Source: a virus
IMG/VR virus record: IMGVR_UViG_3300046642_000653
Location: 1-36,842 of that record
DNA: 36,842 bases
Direction: 5' to 3' (one strand)
The position numbers and the translations under genes are program-made. This document shows positions 1 to 6,558 of this stretch, piece by piece. The notes beneath the pieces are model-generated. The model ran no database searches, was not told the DNA's origin, and was given only the letters and a program-made list of their open reading frames with translations. Within the stretch, counting starts at the first letter, position 1. Each line of letters begins with the position of its first letter.

Positions 1-27
1 GTTGGCGGCGCCGACCCCCGCAGGGAT

Positions 28-369
28 CTAACCCCCCCCCACCCGTGGGTTGGCCGCTAGGCGCTGCGCGCGCGCGGCAGCCGTCTTGGCAGAGTGGCAG
101 CTGCCGCAGAGCAGGCGGATGTTGGCCGGATCGAGCGGTGCGCCGCCGTCCTTCAGCTCGATGATGTGGTCGCCGAAGATGCGGCAACCTTGACGACCGC
201 AGCCTTTGGCTTCGCAACGCCGACCGCGCTCAGCGATCAAGCGTGTCATCAGCGTTCGCCATTCGGCCGAGAGGTAGAAGGGCGCTGCGGTTTTGGGTGG
301 CAGCCTTGCGCTTGTCGTATCGAGAACCGCGATGCGTGGCGGCAAAGCGCGCAGGCGTCCCGCGATCAC
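28..369 (-). CDS. HNH endonuclease (phage, near expected terminase)
   Basis: This 113-residue protein carries an HNH nuclease fold. Two Cys pairs (CEAKGC near residue 52, LLCGSCH near residue 87) bracket a GDHIIELKDGG core, whose DHI is the first catalytic strand and whose N-x-RLLC segment is the second half. HNH proteins of this size commonly sit just before the small terminase gene in siphophages and assist DNA packaging; that role is inferred. Translation starts at GTG (369), which overlaps the stop of a 29-codon upstream ORF as GTGA. The C-terminus PRVGGG is encoded across a run of nine C residues (32-40), so the exact end is sensitive to sequencing error. No gene is visible in the 27 bases beyond it. 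Confidence 0.85.
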   Translation of the reverse strand: MIAGRLRALPPRIAVLDTTSARLPPKTAAPFYLSAEWRTLMTRLIAERGRRCEAKGCGRQGCRIFGDHIIELKDGGAPLDPANIRLLCGSCHSAKTAAARAQRLAANPRVGGG

Positions 370-455
370 GCCGCAAACGCCTTACGGACCGGATCACCCC
401 ATCTTACACACGGGATGCCGGTCGCGAGGGCGATCCTATCGCGCATGTTGTGCAT
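366..455 (-). CDS. Possible 29-residue leader peptide before HNH gene
   Basis: A short ORF fills most of the gap between the NusG-like gene and the HNH gene. It begins MHNMRDRIALATG and ends in KAFAA. Its TGA overlaps the GTG start of the HNH gene as GTGA, the same coupled junction used elsewhere in this operon, which is the main reason to list it. No strong ribosome binding site is visible and the sequence matches nothing I recognise. It may be a coupling peptide or chance. Confidence 0.4.
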   Translation of the reverse strand: MHNMRDRIALATGIPCVRWGDPVRKAFAA

Positions 456-460
456 GGCTG

Positions 461-994
461 TCAAGCGGAAACCACACGTAGCGTATCGGCGTCGACTTCG
501 GTCTTCACCCAGCGCCCGAGGATCATTGATCGCACCGTCGCCCGGCCGTCGTCGCTGAGCCCGTCGAGGACGGCCTGAATCACACTGTCGGAGAGATCGA
601 ACTCGACGCGCTCTCCGACGACCAGGTCGTCGCGGGTCAGCGTTCCGTTTGATGGAGGCCGAGCCATCTTGTCGAAGAGCCCGGCGCGCTCGCGGTCCAT
701 GATGAACCCGACATCCTGCCCGCTCAGCTTAGCGAGCCCACCCGACCTGGTGGATTTCATCAGCCCAATCACGTGGCTGATTGGTTGGGAAGGCCAGCCG
801 CGCCAGTCTTGGGCAAAGACGAGGCCGCCGAACACCGGGCGCATCGTCGCCGCGGACTTGCGCTGTGTTCCGTGCGGCTGAATGACCTTGCGGAAACGCG
901 GTACATAGGCGCGATAGCCCGATTGCCAGAGGCCGCGCTCGACGACGTCCTCGCACATCGACCTCGTGGTTATGATTGCCCAGGCTGGCTCCAT
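461..994 (-). CDS. NusG/RfaH-family transcription antitermination protein
   Basis: This 177-residue protein has both NusG parts. An N-terminal NGN-like domain (about residues 1-105) shows W-A-I-I-T near residue 5, a glutamate-rich helix, then GYRAYVPRFRKV and a basic RKS followed by MRPVFGGLVF. A C-terminal KOW-like segment (about 118-177) reads VVGERVEF, then DGRATVRSMILGR. NusG paralogues bind the RNA polymerase clamp and increase processivity or block Rho. Its place as almost the last early gene, just ahead of the expected packaging and late genes, suggests it drives late transcription; that is inference. It follows the candidate replication gene with a gap of 7 bases. Confidence 0.85.
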   Translation of the reverse strand: MEPAWAIITTRSMCEDVVERGLWQSGYRAYVPRFRKVIQPHGTQRKSAATMRPVFGGLVFAQDWRGWPSQPISHVIGLMKSTRSGGLAKLSGQDVGFIMDRERAGLFDKMARPPSNGTLTRDDLVVGERVEFDLSDSVIQAVLDGLSDDGRATVRSMILGRWVKTEVDADTLRVVSA

Positions 995-1001
995 GTTCCT
1001 C

Positions 1002-1877
1002 TCACCCCGTCATCCGTTGATGGTGGTAGCGGCGCAATCGTTCCTCTTCGGTGACGCCTGCGGTGACGGGCGGGCCTCGACCGCCTCCCACCCCGATCAG
1101 CTGGGCACCGCCGAGTGGCAGCTTTGGTGCGTCATGATCGGTCAACAGGTTGTCGAGCCGGTCGAGTCGGTCGTTCGCGCGCCGCGGCAGCCCCCAATTC
1201 TTCAATGATCGGTCTGGGCGCATCAGCATGACGTCGGACCACAACCGGGCGGCTTCGTCCTGCGAGAGCATGTCACCGGCTCGACGCATGACGCCGGTTG
1301 CCCAGCGTTCCTTGCGGATGAACTCCACCGGTTGCGCTTCGCGCGCCTGCGCGTCTTTTTGAGAAAGAAGATGATCATCCTCTTCTTTCTCTTCTTGGGG
1401 CGCGTCACCGGCCGATTGTTGATAATCCGGTGGATAAGCCTCACCGATTGGGCATGCGTCCCGCAGTTTCGCTCGATATTTAGCGCTGCTCCGGCGACTG
1501 ACCGCGCGCCGTTGTTCGATTGCGGAAGGGTCACCTGAGGTCGCCGAAACGTCACCGGAGGTCACGGTGACCGTCACCGCGTCACGCGCGTCACCGGTGA
1601 CGGTCACCGCGCTGGGTGACGGGTTCGCACGCCATTCGGATGCAATGAGGCCGTCGACAACAACGCCGAGCGTGGTCAAAGCGCCGAGGACGCGCTCAAT
1701 CACAAACGCGCGCCGACCGAGCCCGGCCACGAGGATTTCCGATCTAAGCCTACCTGCGCGGTCGCCGTCCGCATCGAGCGCCGAGAATACCGCGAAGACG
1801 GTATCGGGCTGGCACCGGGCGATCTTTGCCGCAGCGCGGAATACAGCCGCATCCCAGCTGAGAGCGCAGTCGCACAT
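1002..1877 (-). CDS. Candidate phage replication initiator (lambda O-like layout)
   Basis: This 291-residue protein is not confidently assignable. The N-terminal 85 residues look like a small winged-helix segment (AVFSALDADGDRAGRL, then VIERVLGALTTLG and IASEW), a pattern seen in alphaproteobacterial phage replication proteins. Residues about 87-120 are a Val/Thr/Ser/Asp linker of low complexity, followed by a basic SSAKYRAKLRD stretch, an acidic run (EEKEEDD near 165) and a C-terminal helical part (RWATGVMRRAGDMLS). The linker is encoded by clustered GTCACC/GGTGAC repeats, and the acidic run by a purine-rich inverted repeat. An origin inside the initiator gene is the lambda O arrangement. 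Function is inferred from architecture and position only. Confidence 0.5.
   Translation of the reverse strand: MCDCALSWDAAVFRAAAKIARCQPDTVFAVFSALDADGDRAGRLRSEILVAGLGRRAFVIERVLGALTTLGVVVDGLIASEWRANPSPSAVTVTGDARDAVTVTVTSGDVSATSGDPSAIEQRRAVSRRSSAKYRAKLRDACPIGEAYPPDYQQSAGDAPQEEKEEDDHLLSQKDAQAREAQPVEFIRKERWATGVMRRAGDMLSQDEAARLWSDVMLMRPDRSLKNWGLPRRANDRLDRLDNLLTDHDAPKLPLGGAQLIGVGGGRGPPVTAGVTEEERLRRYHHQRMTG
1361..1620. other. Origin-like element: GTCACC iterons plus purine/pyrimidine inverted repeat
   Basis: Between 1530 and 1620 the hexamer GTCACC or its complement GGTGAC occurs seven times, with two further GTCAC copies. They include the palindrome GTCACCGGTGAC (1590-1601) and GTCACGGTGAC (1561-1571). 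A further GTCACC lies at 1404. About 140 bases away, 1361-1371 and 1381-1391 form a perfect 11-base inverted repeat around TGATCATCC, purine-rich on one arm and AT-rich compared with its surroundings. Iterons beside an AT-rich, purine-asymmetric tract inside the initiator gene is the lambda ori layout. No function is proven. Confidence 0.45.
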
Positions 1878-1882
1878 TGCGT

Positions 1883-2641
1883 CTATACCAGCCGATTTGC
1901 CGCGAACCAGCGGGCGACCTCTTGCGGATCGTCACTGCCGACCTCGAGCAAAATGTACCAGCAGAGCGTACCCACCCGCGCTGGACTATCCCGCTCGCCC
2001 AACGCCAAAATGGCCTTTTTGAATACGCGCGGCGCAACCTTCCCGGCTTGGCTTGCCAACACCAGAGCGCCTAAGCGGCGCGCTCTTGTGCTGTTTTTGT
2101 TAGAAATCTGGTTCCTTATCTTCAGACTGCCTGGAACCTTAGCAAAACGCATACAAGCCCTCAGCGTGTCTCTCGGCCGATTGAAACGTGCATGCGCATA
2201 GTCTAAGAAAGACGCTTCCAATCCTTTGCCGGGTCTAGCTTCCCCACCGGAAGCGGCGCGCCGAATTTGGTAGAGAACACCGGCCGCGGTCAGACCGACT
2301 TGCTTTCCTATCTGTTCCAGCGTCAGGCCCGCTGCGCGCAGGAGCATGATCCGCGGTAGACGCTCTAGCTGAACGGCGAGGAAGCGGGCGCGCAGTTCAA
2401 GCAGTTCGCGGCCAAAGCGCTCCATCGCCCCGATCGCTTCGAGAACGCCATCACAAATCAGCGCCTGCTCTTCCAGCGCGATCTCGGCGCCGCTCGCCTG
2501 ATGCGCGGCGGCCTGTGGCGCGCGGTTGTGACCGATCGGCGCCGGCTCATCTTCTTCGACCGAGCGGCCGACGCGCCGTCTCGTCTCCTTGATCTCGCCG
2601 CCCCCTTTCCAATCAGCACCGGCAGTTGATGTTCCTGTCAT
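1883..2641 (-). CDS. Helix-turn-helix protein of unknown function
   Basis: This 252-residue protein has a clear DNA-binding helix-turn-helix at about residues 98-125 (LLRAAGLTLEQIGKQVGLTA, then GVLYQIRR), similar to sigma-factor or resolvase-type HTHs. The N-terminal 40 residues are charged and probably disordered. A basic C-terminal half (NSTRARRLGALV, VAPRVFKKAIL) ends in a tryptophan-containing tail. It lies 5 bases upstream of the candidate replication gene and could be its partner or a regulator, but I do not recognise the family. Confidence 0.6.
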   Translation of the reverse strand: MTGTSTAGADWKGGGEIKETRRRVGRSVEEDEPAPIGHNRAPQAAAHQASGAEIALEEQALICDGVLEAIGAMERFGRELLELRARFLAVQLERLPRIMLLRAAGLTLEQIGKQVGLTAAGVLYQIRRAASGGEARPGKGLEASFLDYAHARFNRPRDTLRACMRFAKVPGSLKIRNQISNKNSTRARRLGALVLASQAGKVAPRVFKKAILALGERDSPARVGTLCWYILLEVGSDDPQEVARWFAANRLV

Positions 2642-2642
2642 G

Positions 2643-2870
2643 TCAGATCAGCCCCTTGTCCTTTGCCAGCCATTCCGGCATGGCGAAAGTGTTGTCGGAA
2701 GGATCGTGTTCCACCTGTGATTTCCGCAGCCAGACTTCCTTGGTGCCGTCGAATACCAGGAAGGCGAGATCAGTCTCCCGGCGCAGCTCGGCCTCGACAT
2801 CGACGAGGTTGCTGCGGCCGGATGAACGGTCGGGGTTGCCGAAGAGATCGGTGCGGCGGGTTGCGGTCAT
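2643..2870 (-). CDS. Small conserved phage protein (WLRKSQ...WLAKDKGLI family)
   Basis: The protein is 75 residues if translation begins at the ATG at 2870, whose ATGA overlaps the stop of the upstream 53-codon gene; an in-frame start at 2879 would add three or four residues. The core FLVFDGTKEVWLRKSQ followed by FAMPEWLAKDKGLI is a motif seen in many small phage proteins of unknown function. A second, diverged copy is the gene at 10904-11134 on the other strand. The first seven residues, MTATRRT, are identical to those of the upstream gene because a 23-base start region is duplicated. Confidence 0.7.
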   Translation of the reverse strand: MTATRRTDLFGNPDRSSGRSNLVDVEAELRRETDLAFLVFDGTKEVWLRKSQVEHDPSDNTFAMPEWLAKDKGLI

Positions 2871-3028
2871 GTCCACCACGTCGCAAGCATCCTGACGAGG
2901 ACTGCTATCGCCGCGATCGACGCGCTACCGAGGGTAAAGCCGGCGATGAAACCGTCGTGCCAGCCTTCGTAGAGACCATTGCGATGGCCCGCAAAGAACG
3001 CTATGGCGGTGCGGCGGGTTGCGGTCAT
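2867..3028 (-). CDS. Short membrane protein (53 residues)
   Basis: This short gene fills the space between the GapR-like gene and the gene at 2643. It reads MTATRRTAIAFFAGHRNG, then a soluble segment with GWHDGFIAG, and one hydrophobic helix (TLGSASIAAIAVLVRMLATW) at the C-terminus. Both ends are translationally coupled: its ATG overlaps the GapR-like stop as ATGA (3025-3028) and its TGA overlaps the next ATG (2867-2870). The coupling and the predicted membrane helix make it a credible gene. Function is unknown. Confidence 0.65.
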   Translation of the reverse strand: MTATRRTAIAFFAGHRNGLYEGWHDGFIAGFTLGSASIAAIAVLVRMLATWWT

Positions 3029-3468
3029 GGCGAGGCAGTCTCGCCGACGCGATCGACAATCTTCTTGCCGCGGACGTTGCGGATCGAGACACCCTTGCCG
3101 CCAGGTCCGGTTATCGAGACGCTATCGCCGTCCTCGCGGGCAATGGCGTCGACGAAGCTGCGCGCGGCACGGTCGACGCCTCCTGCGACGCGATCGATCG
3201 CAGCCTCGCCGAGCGGCAGGTCGGCCAGCATGCCGAGCGCCCGCTTGTAGAGATCGAGGAGGGCTTCCTGCTCGTCGAGATCGTCCTTGTCCATGCGTCG
3301 GAGCTTGACGAGGTGCCGCATGATCCGGGTATCGAAGCCAGTTCCTTTGGCCTCGGCGTAGACCTCTTTTATATCGGTCGCGAGACTGCGCTTCTCCTCT
3401 TCGGGGCGCTCGATCCGCTCGATGAAGCTGCGCAGCCGGTCTCCGGCAATGCCGCCAACGTCAGGCAC
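3025..3468 (-). CDS. GapR-like / DUF2312 nucleoid-associated protein
   Basis: This 147-residue protein contains the DUF2312 (GapR, UPF0335) signature at residues 11-55: LRSFIERIERPEEEKRSLA, then DIKEVYAEAKGTGFDTRIMR and HLVKLRRMD. In Caulobacter, GapR binds overtwisted AT-rich DNA ahead of polymerases and stimulates topoisomerases. The family is essentially alphaproteobacterial and is common in phages of that class, which is one of the best host clues here. The C-terminal 60 residues, ending in a GGKGVSIRNVRGKKI segment, are an added tail not found in the short chromosomal proteins. It overlaps the upstream gene by 8 bases. Confidence 0.85.
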   Translation of the reverse strand: MPDVGGIAGDRLRSFIERIERPEEEKRSLATDIKEVYAEAKGTGFDTRIMRHLVKLRRMDKDDLDEQEALLDLYKRALGMLADLPLGEAAIDRVAGGVDRAARSFVDAIAREDGDSVSITGPGGKGVSIRNVRGKKIVDRVGETASP

Positions 3469-3718
3469 TCTGTGTCTCCTCGGAAAGGATCAGCGCCCCT
3501 TGCCGACCCTCTTTCTCGGCAACAGCAGCGATGGCCGCTCTTGCCGCAGCGATGTATTCGGCGCTCGGGTCCTTGGTGACTTCCTGGCCCTTGCGATAGG
3601 TCCGCCAGACCTCCTTGCGCAGAGGCTTGGGGACCATGAACCAGTGGCGTCGGCACATGGACATCGAAGGCGGAACCTCGACCTCACAGCCGATGGCGTG
3701 GCAGCGGTGACCACTCAT
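3461..3718 (-). CDS. Conserved small phage protein with N-terminal Cys/His cluster
   Basis: This 85-residue protein begins MSGHRCHAIGCEVEVPP and continues MCRRHWFMVPKPLRKEVW. The Cys-x4-Cys and Cys-x2-HisTrp arrangement looks like a small zinc site. The middle, TYRKGQEVTKDPSAEYI, leads to a helical alanine-rich end. Proteins with this pattern are widespread in alphaproteobacterial phages and prophages, without a known function. It overlaps its neighbours by 4 and 8 bases inside the early operon. Confidence 0.7.
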   Translation of the reverse strand: MSGHRCHAIGCEVEVPPSMSMCRRHWFMVPKPLRKEVWRTYRKGQEVTKDPSAEYIAAARAAIAAVAEKEGRQGALILSEETQSA

Positions 3719-4134
3719 CCGGTGCCGCCGATCTTCAGCGTTGGCGGGTGCGATTCCGCGTCATCCGGCGAGCGCCGGAAGCGGTGCGGCACGCCGGTCC
3801 TGTCGAGGGGCGTTTGCCTTCCGTCTCGCCGGTCTATCCGCTCCAATTCCGCCATCAGGAGGGCGCAGGCGATCAGATAGGCTTCGCGTGCCGGGCGCGG
3901 TTTCGGGCCGCGTTCGTCGAAGGGCCAGCACCGGTTGGAGCGCTGGGTCAGGATCTGGCGGATCGGAAGATGGCCGGGAACTGATCCCGCCGCCCCCACG
4001 AGCGCATAGGCTGCCGCGGCGCGCGCCAATTCCCCCATGTCCTGAACGTCATCGTGCTCGGGCGGGGAACGCTCTTCCAAGCGCATCCGCTCTAGCGCGA
4101 TGTCGTTGAGGAGCTGGAAGACGGGGTCGCGCAT
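3715..4134 (-). CDS. Conserved phage protein of unknown function
   Basis: This 139-residue protein matches a pattern seen in many phages: an N-terminal helix rich in E and R (LNDIALERMRLEERSPPEHD), then DMGELARAAAAYAL, a WPFDERGPKPRPAR segment and a closing helix LIACALLMAELERIDR. The last 30 residues are variable and Pro/Arg-rich. The family has no assigned activity. It overlaps the next gene start as ATGA and lies 8 bases after the gene at 4143. Confidence 0.7.
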   Translation of the reverse strand: MRDPVFQLLNDIALERMRLEERSPPEHDDVQDMGELARAAAAYALVGAAGSVPGHLPIRQILTQRSNRCWPFDERGPKPRPAREAYLIACALLMAELERIDRRDGRQTPLDRTGVPHRFRRSPDDAESHPPTLKIGGTG

Positions 4135-4142
4135 TTTGCCGC

Positions 4143-4562
4143 TCAGGCCGTGAGGCCCAATTCCTCCGGCCGGCCAGTATCGGCAGCCGGGGTCGATGCC
4201 GCGCCATTACCCGCGTGCGCCTCGCGGACTGGCGGCCTCGGGCGCGGCTGTTCCTTCGGGATCAAGAGGAAGCACTCGCCGTCGAGCGTCATCTCGCGCA
4301 GATCGCCGTCGAGGACGGTGATATGCGGGATGCCGCGGACGATGCGGGTCAGATAGGTCAGCTCGCTCGCGGCGCCCGGCGCCTGGCGGCGCATCAAGGC
4401 CTCGGCGGCAAGGGCAGCGTTTTCCGTCACCTTGTCGTTGCGGACCATGTCGCCATAGGCCGAGAGGCCAAAGCCCAGATCCTCGCTGAATTGCGAGAGC
4501 GTGCGGCCGAGCCGCTTCCTGATCGTCTCGACCGATCCGGTCGATGCGTATTTCCGTGCCAT
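4143..4562 (-). CDS. Possible XRE-like protein, unknown role
   Basis: This 139-residue protein has a short helical region at residues 11-40 (VETIRKRLGRTLSQFSEDLG, then GLSAYGDMVRND) that could be a degenerate helix-turn-helix. A second part reads YLTRIVRGIPHITVLDGD and GECFLLIPKE, and the tail is disordered and Pro/Ala-rich. I do not recognise the family. It is co-directional with, and 5 bases from, the gene at 4568. Confidence 0.6.
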   Translation of the reverse strand: MARKYASTGSVETIRKRLGRTLSQFSEDLGFGLSAYGDMVRNDKVTENAALAAEALMRRQAPGAASELTYLTRIVRGIPHITVLDGDLREMTLDGECFLLIPKEQPRPRPPVREAHAGNGAASTPAADTGRPEELGLTA

Positions 4563-4567
4563 GGGTT

Positions 4568-4909
4568 TCAGGTTCCTCCCTCGTTCAATTTGTCGCCGCG
4601 CGCAAGGCGGGCATAACCGGCGATATCATCCCAATGGTCGGCATGGTTGGGGTCGCCCGAGACGATGCGGGCAATCTTGGTGAGGATCATGTCGAGGGCT
4701 TCCCACTGATCGTCGGCGAGCCGGTTAGGTAGACCCGCGCGCACGATTTCATCGGCGATGCAACGCTTCAGGCGTTGCGCCATCCCCGCCGTGCGCGGCC
4801 AATCACCATGCGTCTGCCGGCGGCTGTCGATAAGCTGACGCGCATTGCCGGCACTCCCCGGGGGCGTCGGCGCGGCCTTTGCCGGCGGGGGCCGAGTTTT
4901 CATCGCCAT
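4568..4909 (-). CDS. DUF6378-like phage protein
   Basis: This 113-residue protein has the characteristic run QTHGDWPRTAGMAQRLK, then DDQWEALDMILTKIARIVSG and DHWDDIAGYARLA. It matches the short phage family I know as DUF6378, in which THGD, EALDMI.TKIARI and DHW.DIAGYA are conserved. The helical D/E-rich core resembles MazG-like all-alpha NTP pyrophosphohydrolase folds, but the metal-binding pattern is incomplete, so I do not claim activity. The N-terminal 20 residues are Pro/Ala-rich. It overlaps the upstream TSCPD-type gene by 10 bases. Confidence 0.7.
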   Translation of the reverse strand: MAMKTRPPPAKAAPTPPGSAGNARQLIDSRRQTHGDWPRTAGMAQRLKRCIADEIVRAGLPNRLADDQWEALDMILTKIARIVSGDPNHADHWDDIAGYARLARGDKLNEGGT

Positions 4910-5262
4910 TCCTCCGCCTCATACCGGGCAACAAGACCAAGAGCGGCCGTGACCGCATCGCACAGCAGCGGGGAGAGCGAGGATTCGGGATCGGTCAGTT
5001 GCGCCGCGCGCAATCCCAACTGCAGCGTCTTCGATACGGCGATCGCCGCGCCCGCCAGGTTACCGTCCATGTCGCTGCCGCTCTTAGCACCCGACAGGAA
5101 GATTTCCTTTGGTTCACTCTGTTCGTTGAAGCCGACAGTGGCGTCGTACTCACGGCCGCCGATCGTGATCGTCTCGGTGAAGCACTCCCGACGGTTGGGG
5201 AGGCGGATGCGCTGGGCTGGGGGCTCGGGGTCGCACCATACGAGGAGACCGTCGGCGCTCAT
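4900..5262 (-). CDS. TSCPD-domain protein (NrdJ C-terminal-like)
   Basis: This 120-residue protein matches the stand-alone TSCPD family: LPNRRECFTETITIGGREY, then a beta strand DATVGF, EPKEIFLSGAKSGSDMDG, and a helix AGAAIAVSKTLQLGL. TSCPD modules form the C-terminal tail of vitamin B12-dependent ribonucleotide reductases (NrdJ). Free-standing phage versions are common and may modulate nucleotide metabolism. The canonical TSCPD cysteine is not obvious here, so only the fold is assigned. It overlaps the neighbouring early genes by a few bases on both sides. Confidence 0.7.
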   Translation of the reverse strand: MSADGLLVWCDPEPPAQRIRLPNRRECFTETITIGGREYDATVGFNEQSEPKEIFLSGAKSGSDMDGNLAGAAIAVSKTLQLGLRAAQLTDPESSLSPLLCDAVTAALGLVARYEAEEWR

Positions 5263-5537
5263 GGTTGTCCTTTCCCGGCGGCGCGCGCGGCGGCCATCCG
5301 TTTCCTGCTACGCCAACCACGCTTTGAGGCTTCACGCCGGATCAGCGCCTTGATATTGCGGGTGATCAAATCGATAACCGGTTGATCTTGTGGGTGCGTT
5401 ACGTGGAACGCCGACGCTCGGCAGGCGCAAACCGCGCGGCGGCACCGCTTGCAGAATGATGATTCATCGGTGTTCGACGCCGGCGGGTCCGCTTCGGGCA
5501 ACCCGGAGAGTGGCGAGGCTTTGGGAAAGGCGGTCAT
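5259..5537 (-). CDS. Hypothetical protein with Cys cluster
   Basis: The protein is 92 residues when started at the ATG at 5537, chosen because it overlaps the upstream stop as ATGA; a longer in-frame start at 5564 would overlap much more. A CKRCRRAVCAC cluster near residue 30 suggests a small metal site. The C-terminal half is strongly basic (IKALIRREASKRGWRSRKR), consistent with nucleic-acid binding. I do not recognise a family. Confidence 0.6.
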   Translation of the reverse strand: MTAFPKASPLSGLPEADPPASNTDESSFCKRCRRAVCACRASAFHVTHPQDQPVIDLITRNIKALIRREASKRGWRSRKRMAAARAAGKGQP

Positions 5538-5872
5538 GATGGGCACCGCGCTTCCAGCCCACACGCTTTTAGGGAGCGATAGAGCAGGTCATAGACGCCG
5601 CGCCTGGTGCGGTGATGACCTTCGACAAAGGCGGCAATTACGTCGTCATCTTCGAAGGGCGCAATGCCGGTGACGCGGCCATGATCAACCGAGACGAGGC
5701 CCTTGCGCCATGCCGCCTTGAGCGCGCCTGTAAACGGCGGCGTTTTCGTCAGCACGACCGCGTAATTGCCGACTGCCTCGGCCCCGTTGACGTTGGTGAC
5801 CTCCACCAGGCCGATCGTGCGGGCGTATCGCTCATCGCCGCCAGGCAATAGCTCTATGCGGCAGCGGATCAC
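5534..5872 (-). CDS. Conserved phage protein (MIRxRIELLPGGD family)
   Basis: This 112-residue protein begins MIRCRIELLPGGDERYARTI, then GLVEVTNVNG, GNYAVVLTK and a C-terminal GVYDLLYRSLKACGL. This pattern recurs in small proteins of alphaproteobacterial phages. It is predicted mostly beta with a final helix. No function is assigned. The ATG at 5872 overlaps the stop of the methyltransferase gene as ATGA, so the two are probably co-translated. Confidence 0.7.
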   Translation of the reverse strand: MIRCRIELLPGGDERYARTIGLVEVTNVNGAEAVGNYAVVLTKTPPFTGALKAAWRKGLVSVDHGRVTGIAPFEDDDVIAAFVEGHHRTRRGVYDLLYRSLKACGLEARCPS

Positions 5873-6558
5873 AGCAACACCCCGCTGGCCCGCAACACCC
5901 CGCTGGCCCTTGCCGGCTTGTCAGGGTCAGGGAGATAGCGAAGGATGGGAGGGCCCTTGTGGCGCCAGTCCCAGAGATACCAGGCGTAGGGGAAGCGGGG
6001 GCTGGCCTTGTCTTCGTCGGACCAGCGCGGGCGCTTGTGGAGGATCAGCTTGGCGGCGAACGGCGGCTTGAAGAGCGGATGGTTTTTGGCCGGCGCGTCG
6101 AATTCGTGGCGCTGAAGGATGGCGACCTTGCCCTCGCTCGCCGCGGTCAGTTCGAGCGCGCGGGTGATGAAAGCGATTGCTTGGTCAAAGGGCGGATTGG
6201 TGACGATCGCAGAGATGCGGTCGGCGCGCTTCTCGCTCAGCCAATGGACCGTCGCCACGTCGAGGAAATCGCGGCCTGTCTCGCCATAGCCGTAATCGGC
6301 AATATCGGAGGCGACGACAGCGGCATGCCAGCGTTCCAGTTCTTTCGCCATGCGGCCGTCGCCGCAGGCTGGTTCCCAGAGGAGGCCGCGGTTGTCGAAT
6401 TCGACGGCTCGGCATAGCGCGCGGGTGACCCACGGTTCGGTTGGGTAGAAATCGTTGACCGCGCGTTCGTATCCAGCCTCACCATGACTGGCGCTCTTGC
6501 GCTCGCGATAGCGCTCGGGATGTGCGAAACGGTCGCTCATGTCGAGGAGATCGGTCAT
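5869..6558 (-). CDS. DNA adenine N6-methyltransferase (NPPF type)
   Basis: This 229-residue protein is an AdoMet-dependent methyltransferase. An AdoMet-binding motif (WEPACGDGRMAKEL) lies near residue 60, an acidic strand end (VVASDIADYG) near 83, and the catalytic NPPF (IVTNPPFDQAIAFI) near 118. NPP[YF] marks N6-adenine or N4-cytosine amino-methylases. The N-terminal NDFYPTEPWVTRAL segment is typical of small phage methyltransferases. No restriction enzyme lies nearby, so protection of phage DNA from host restriction is the likely role (inference). The C-terminus carries a perfect 18-base tandem duplication (5874-5909), giving two ASGVL units. Confidence 0.85.
   Translation of the reverse strand: MTDLLDMSDRFAHPERYRERKSASHGEAGYERAVNDFYPTEPWVTRALCRAVEFDNRGLLWEPACGDGRMAKELERWHAAVVASDIADYGYGETGRDFLDVATVHWLSEKRADRISAIVTNPPFDQAIAFITRALELTAASEGKVAILQRHEFDAPAKNHPLFKPPFAAKLILHKRPRWSDEDKASPRFPYAWYLWDWRHKGPPILRYLPDPDKPARASGVLRASGVLL
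5874..5909. repeat. 18-base tandem duplication at methyltransferase C-terminus
   Basis: The 18-mer at 5874-5891 is repeated exactly at 5892-5909. The unit is a multiple of three, so it adds six residues without changing the frame. Confidence 0.9.

Noticed and set aside
31-41. Phase-variable poly-C tract controlling the HNH gene
   Set aside because: Nine C residues lie only at the extreme 3' end of the gene, so slippage would change the last residues rather than switch the gene.
450-480. Promoter with TTGACA near 463 on the minus strand before the HNH gene
   Set aside because: The hexamer overlaps the end of the NusG-like gene and no acceptable -10 lies at 16-18 bases.
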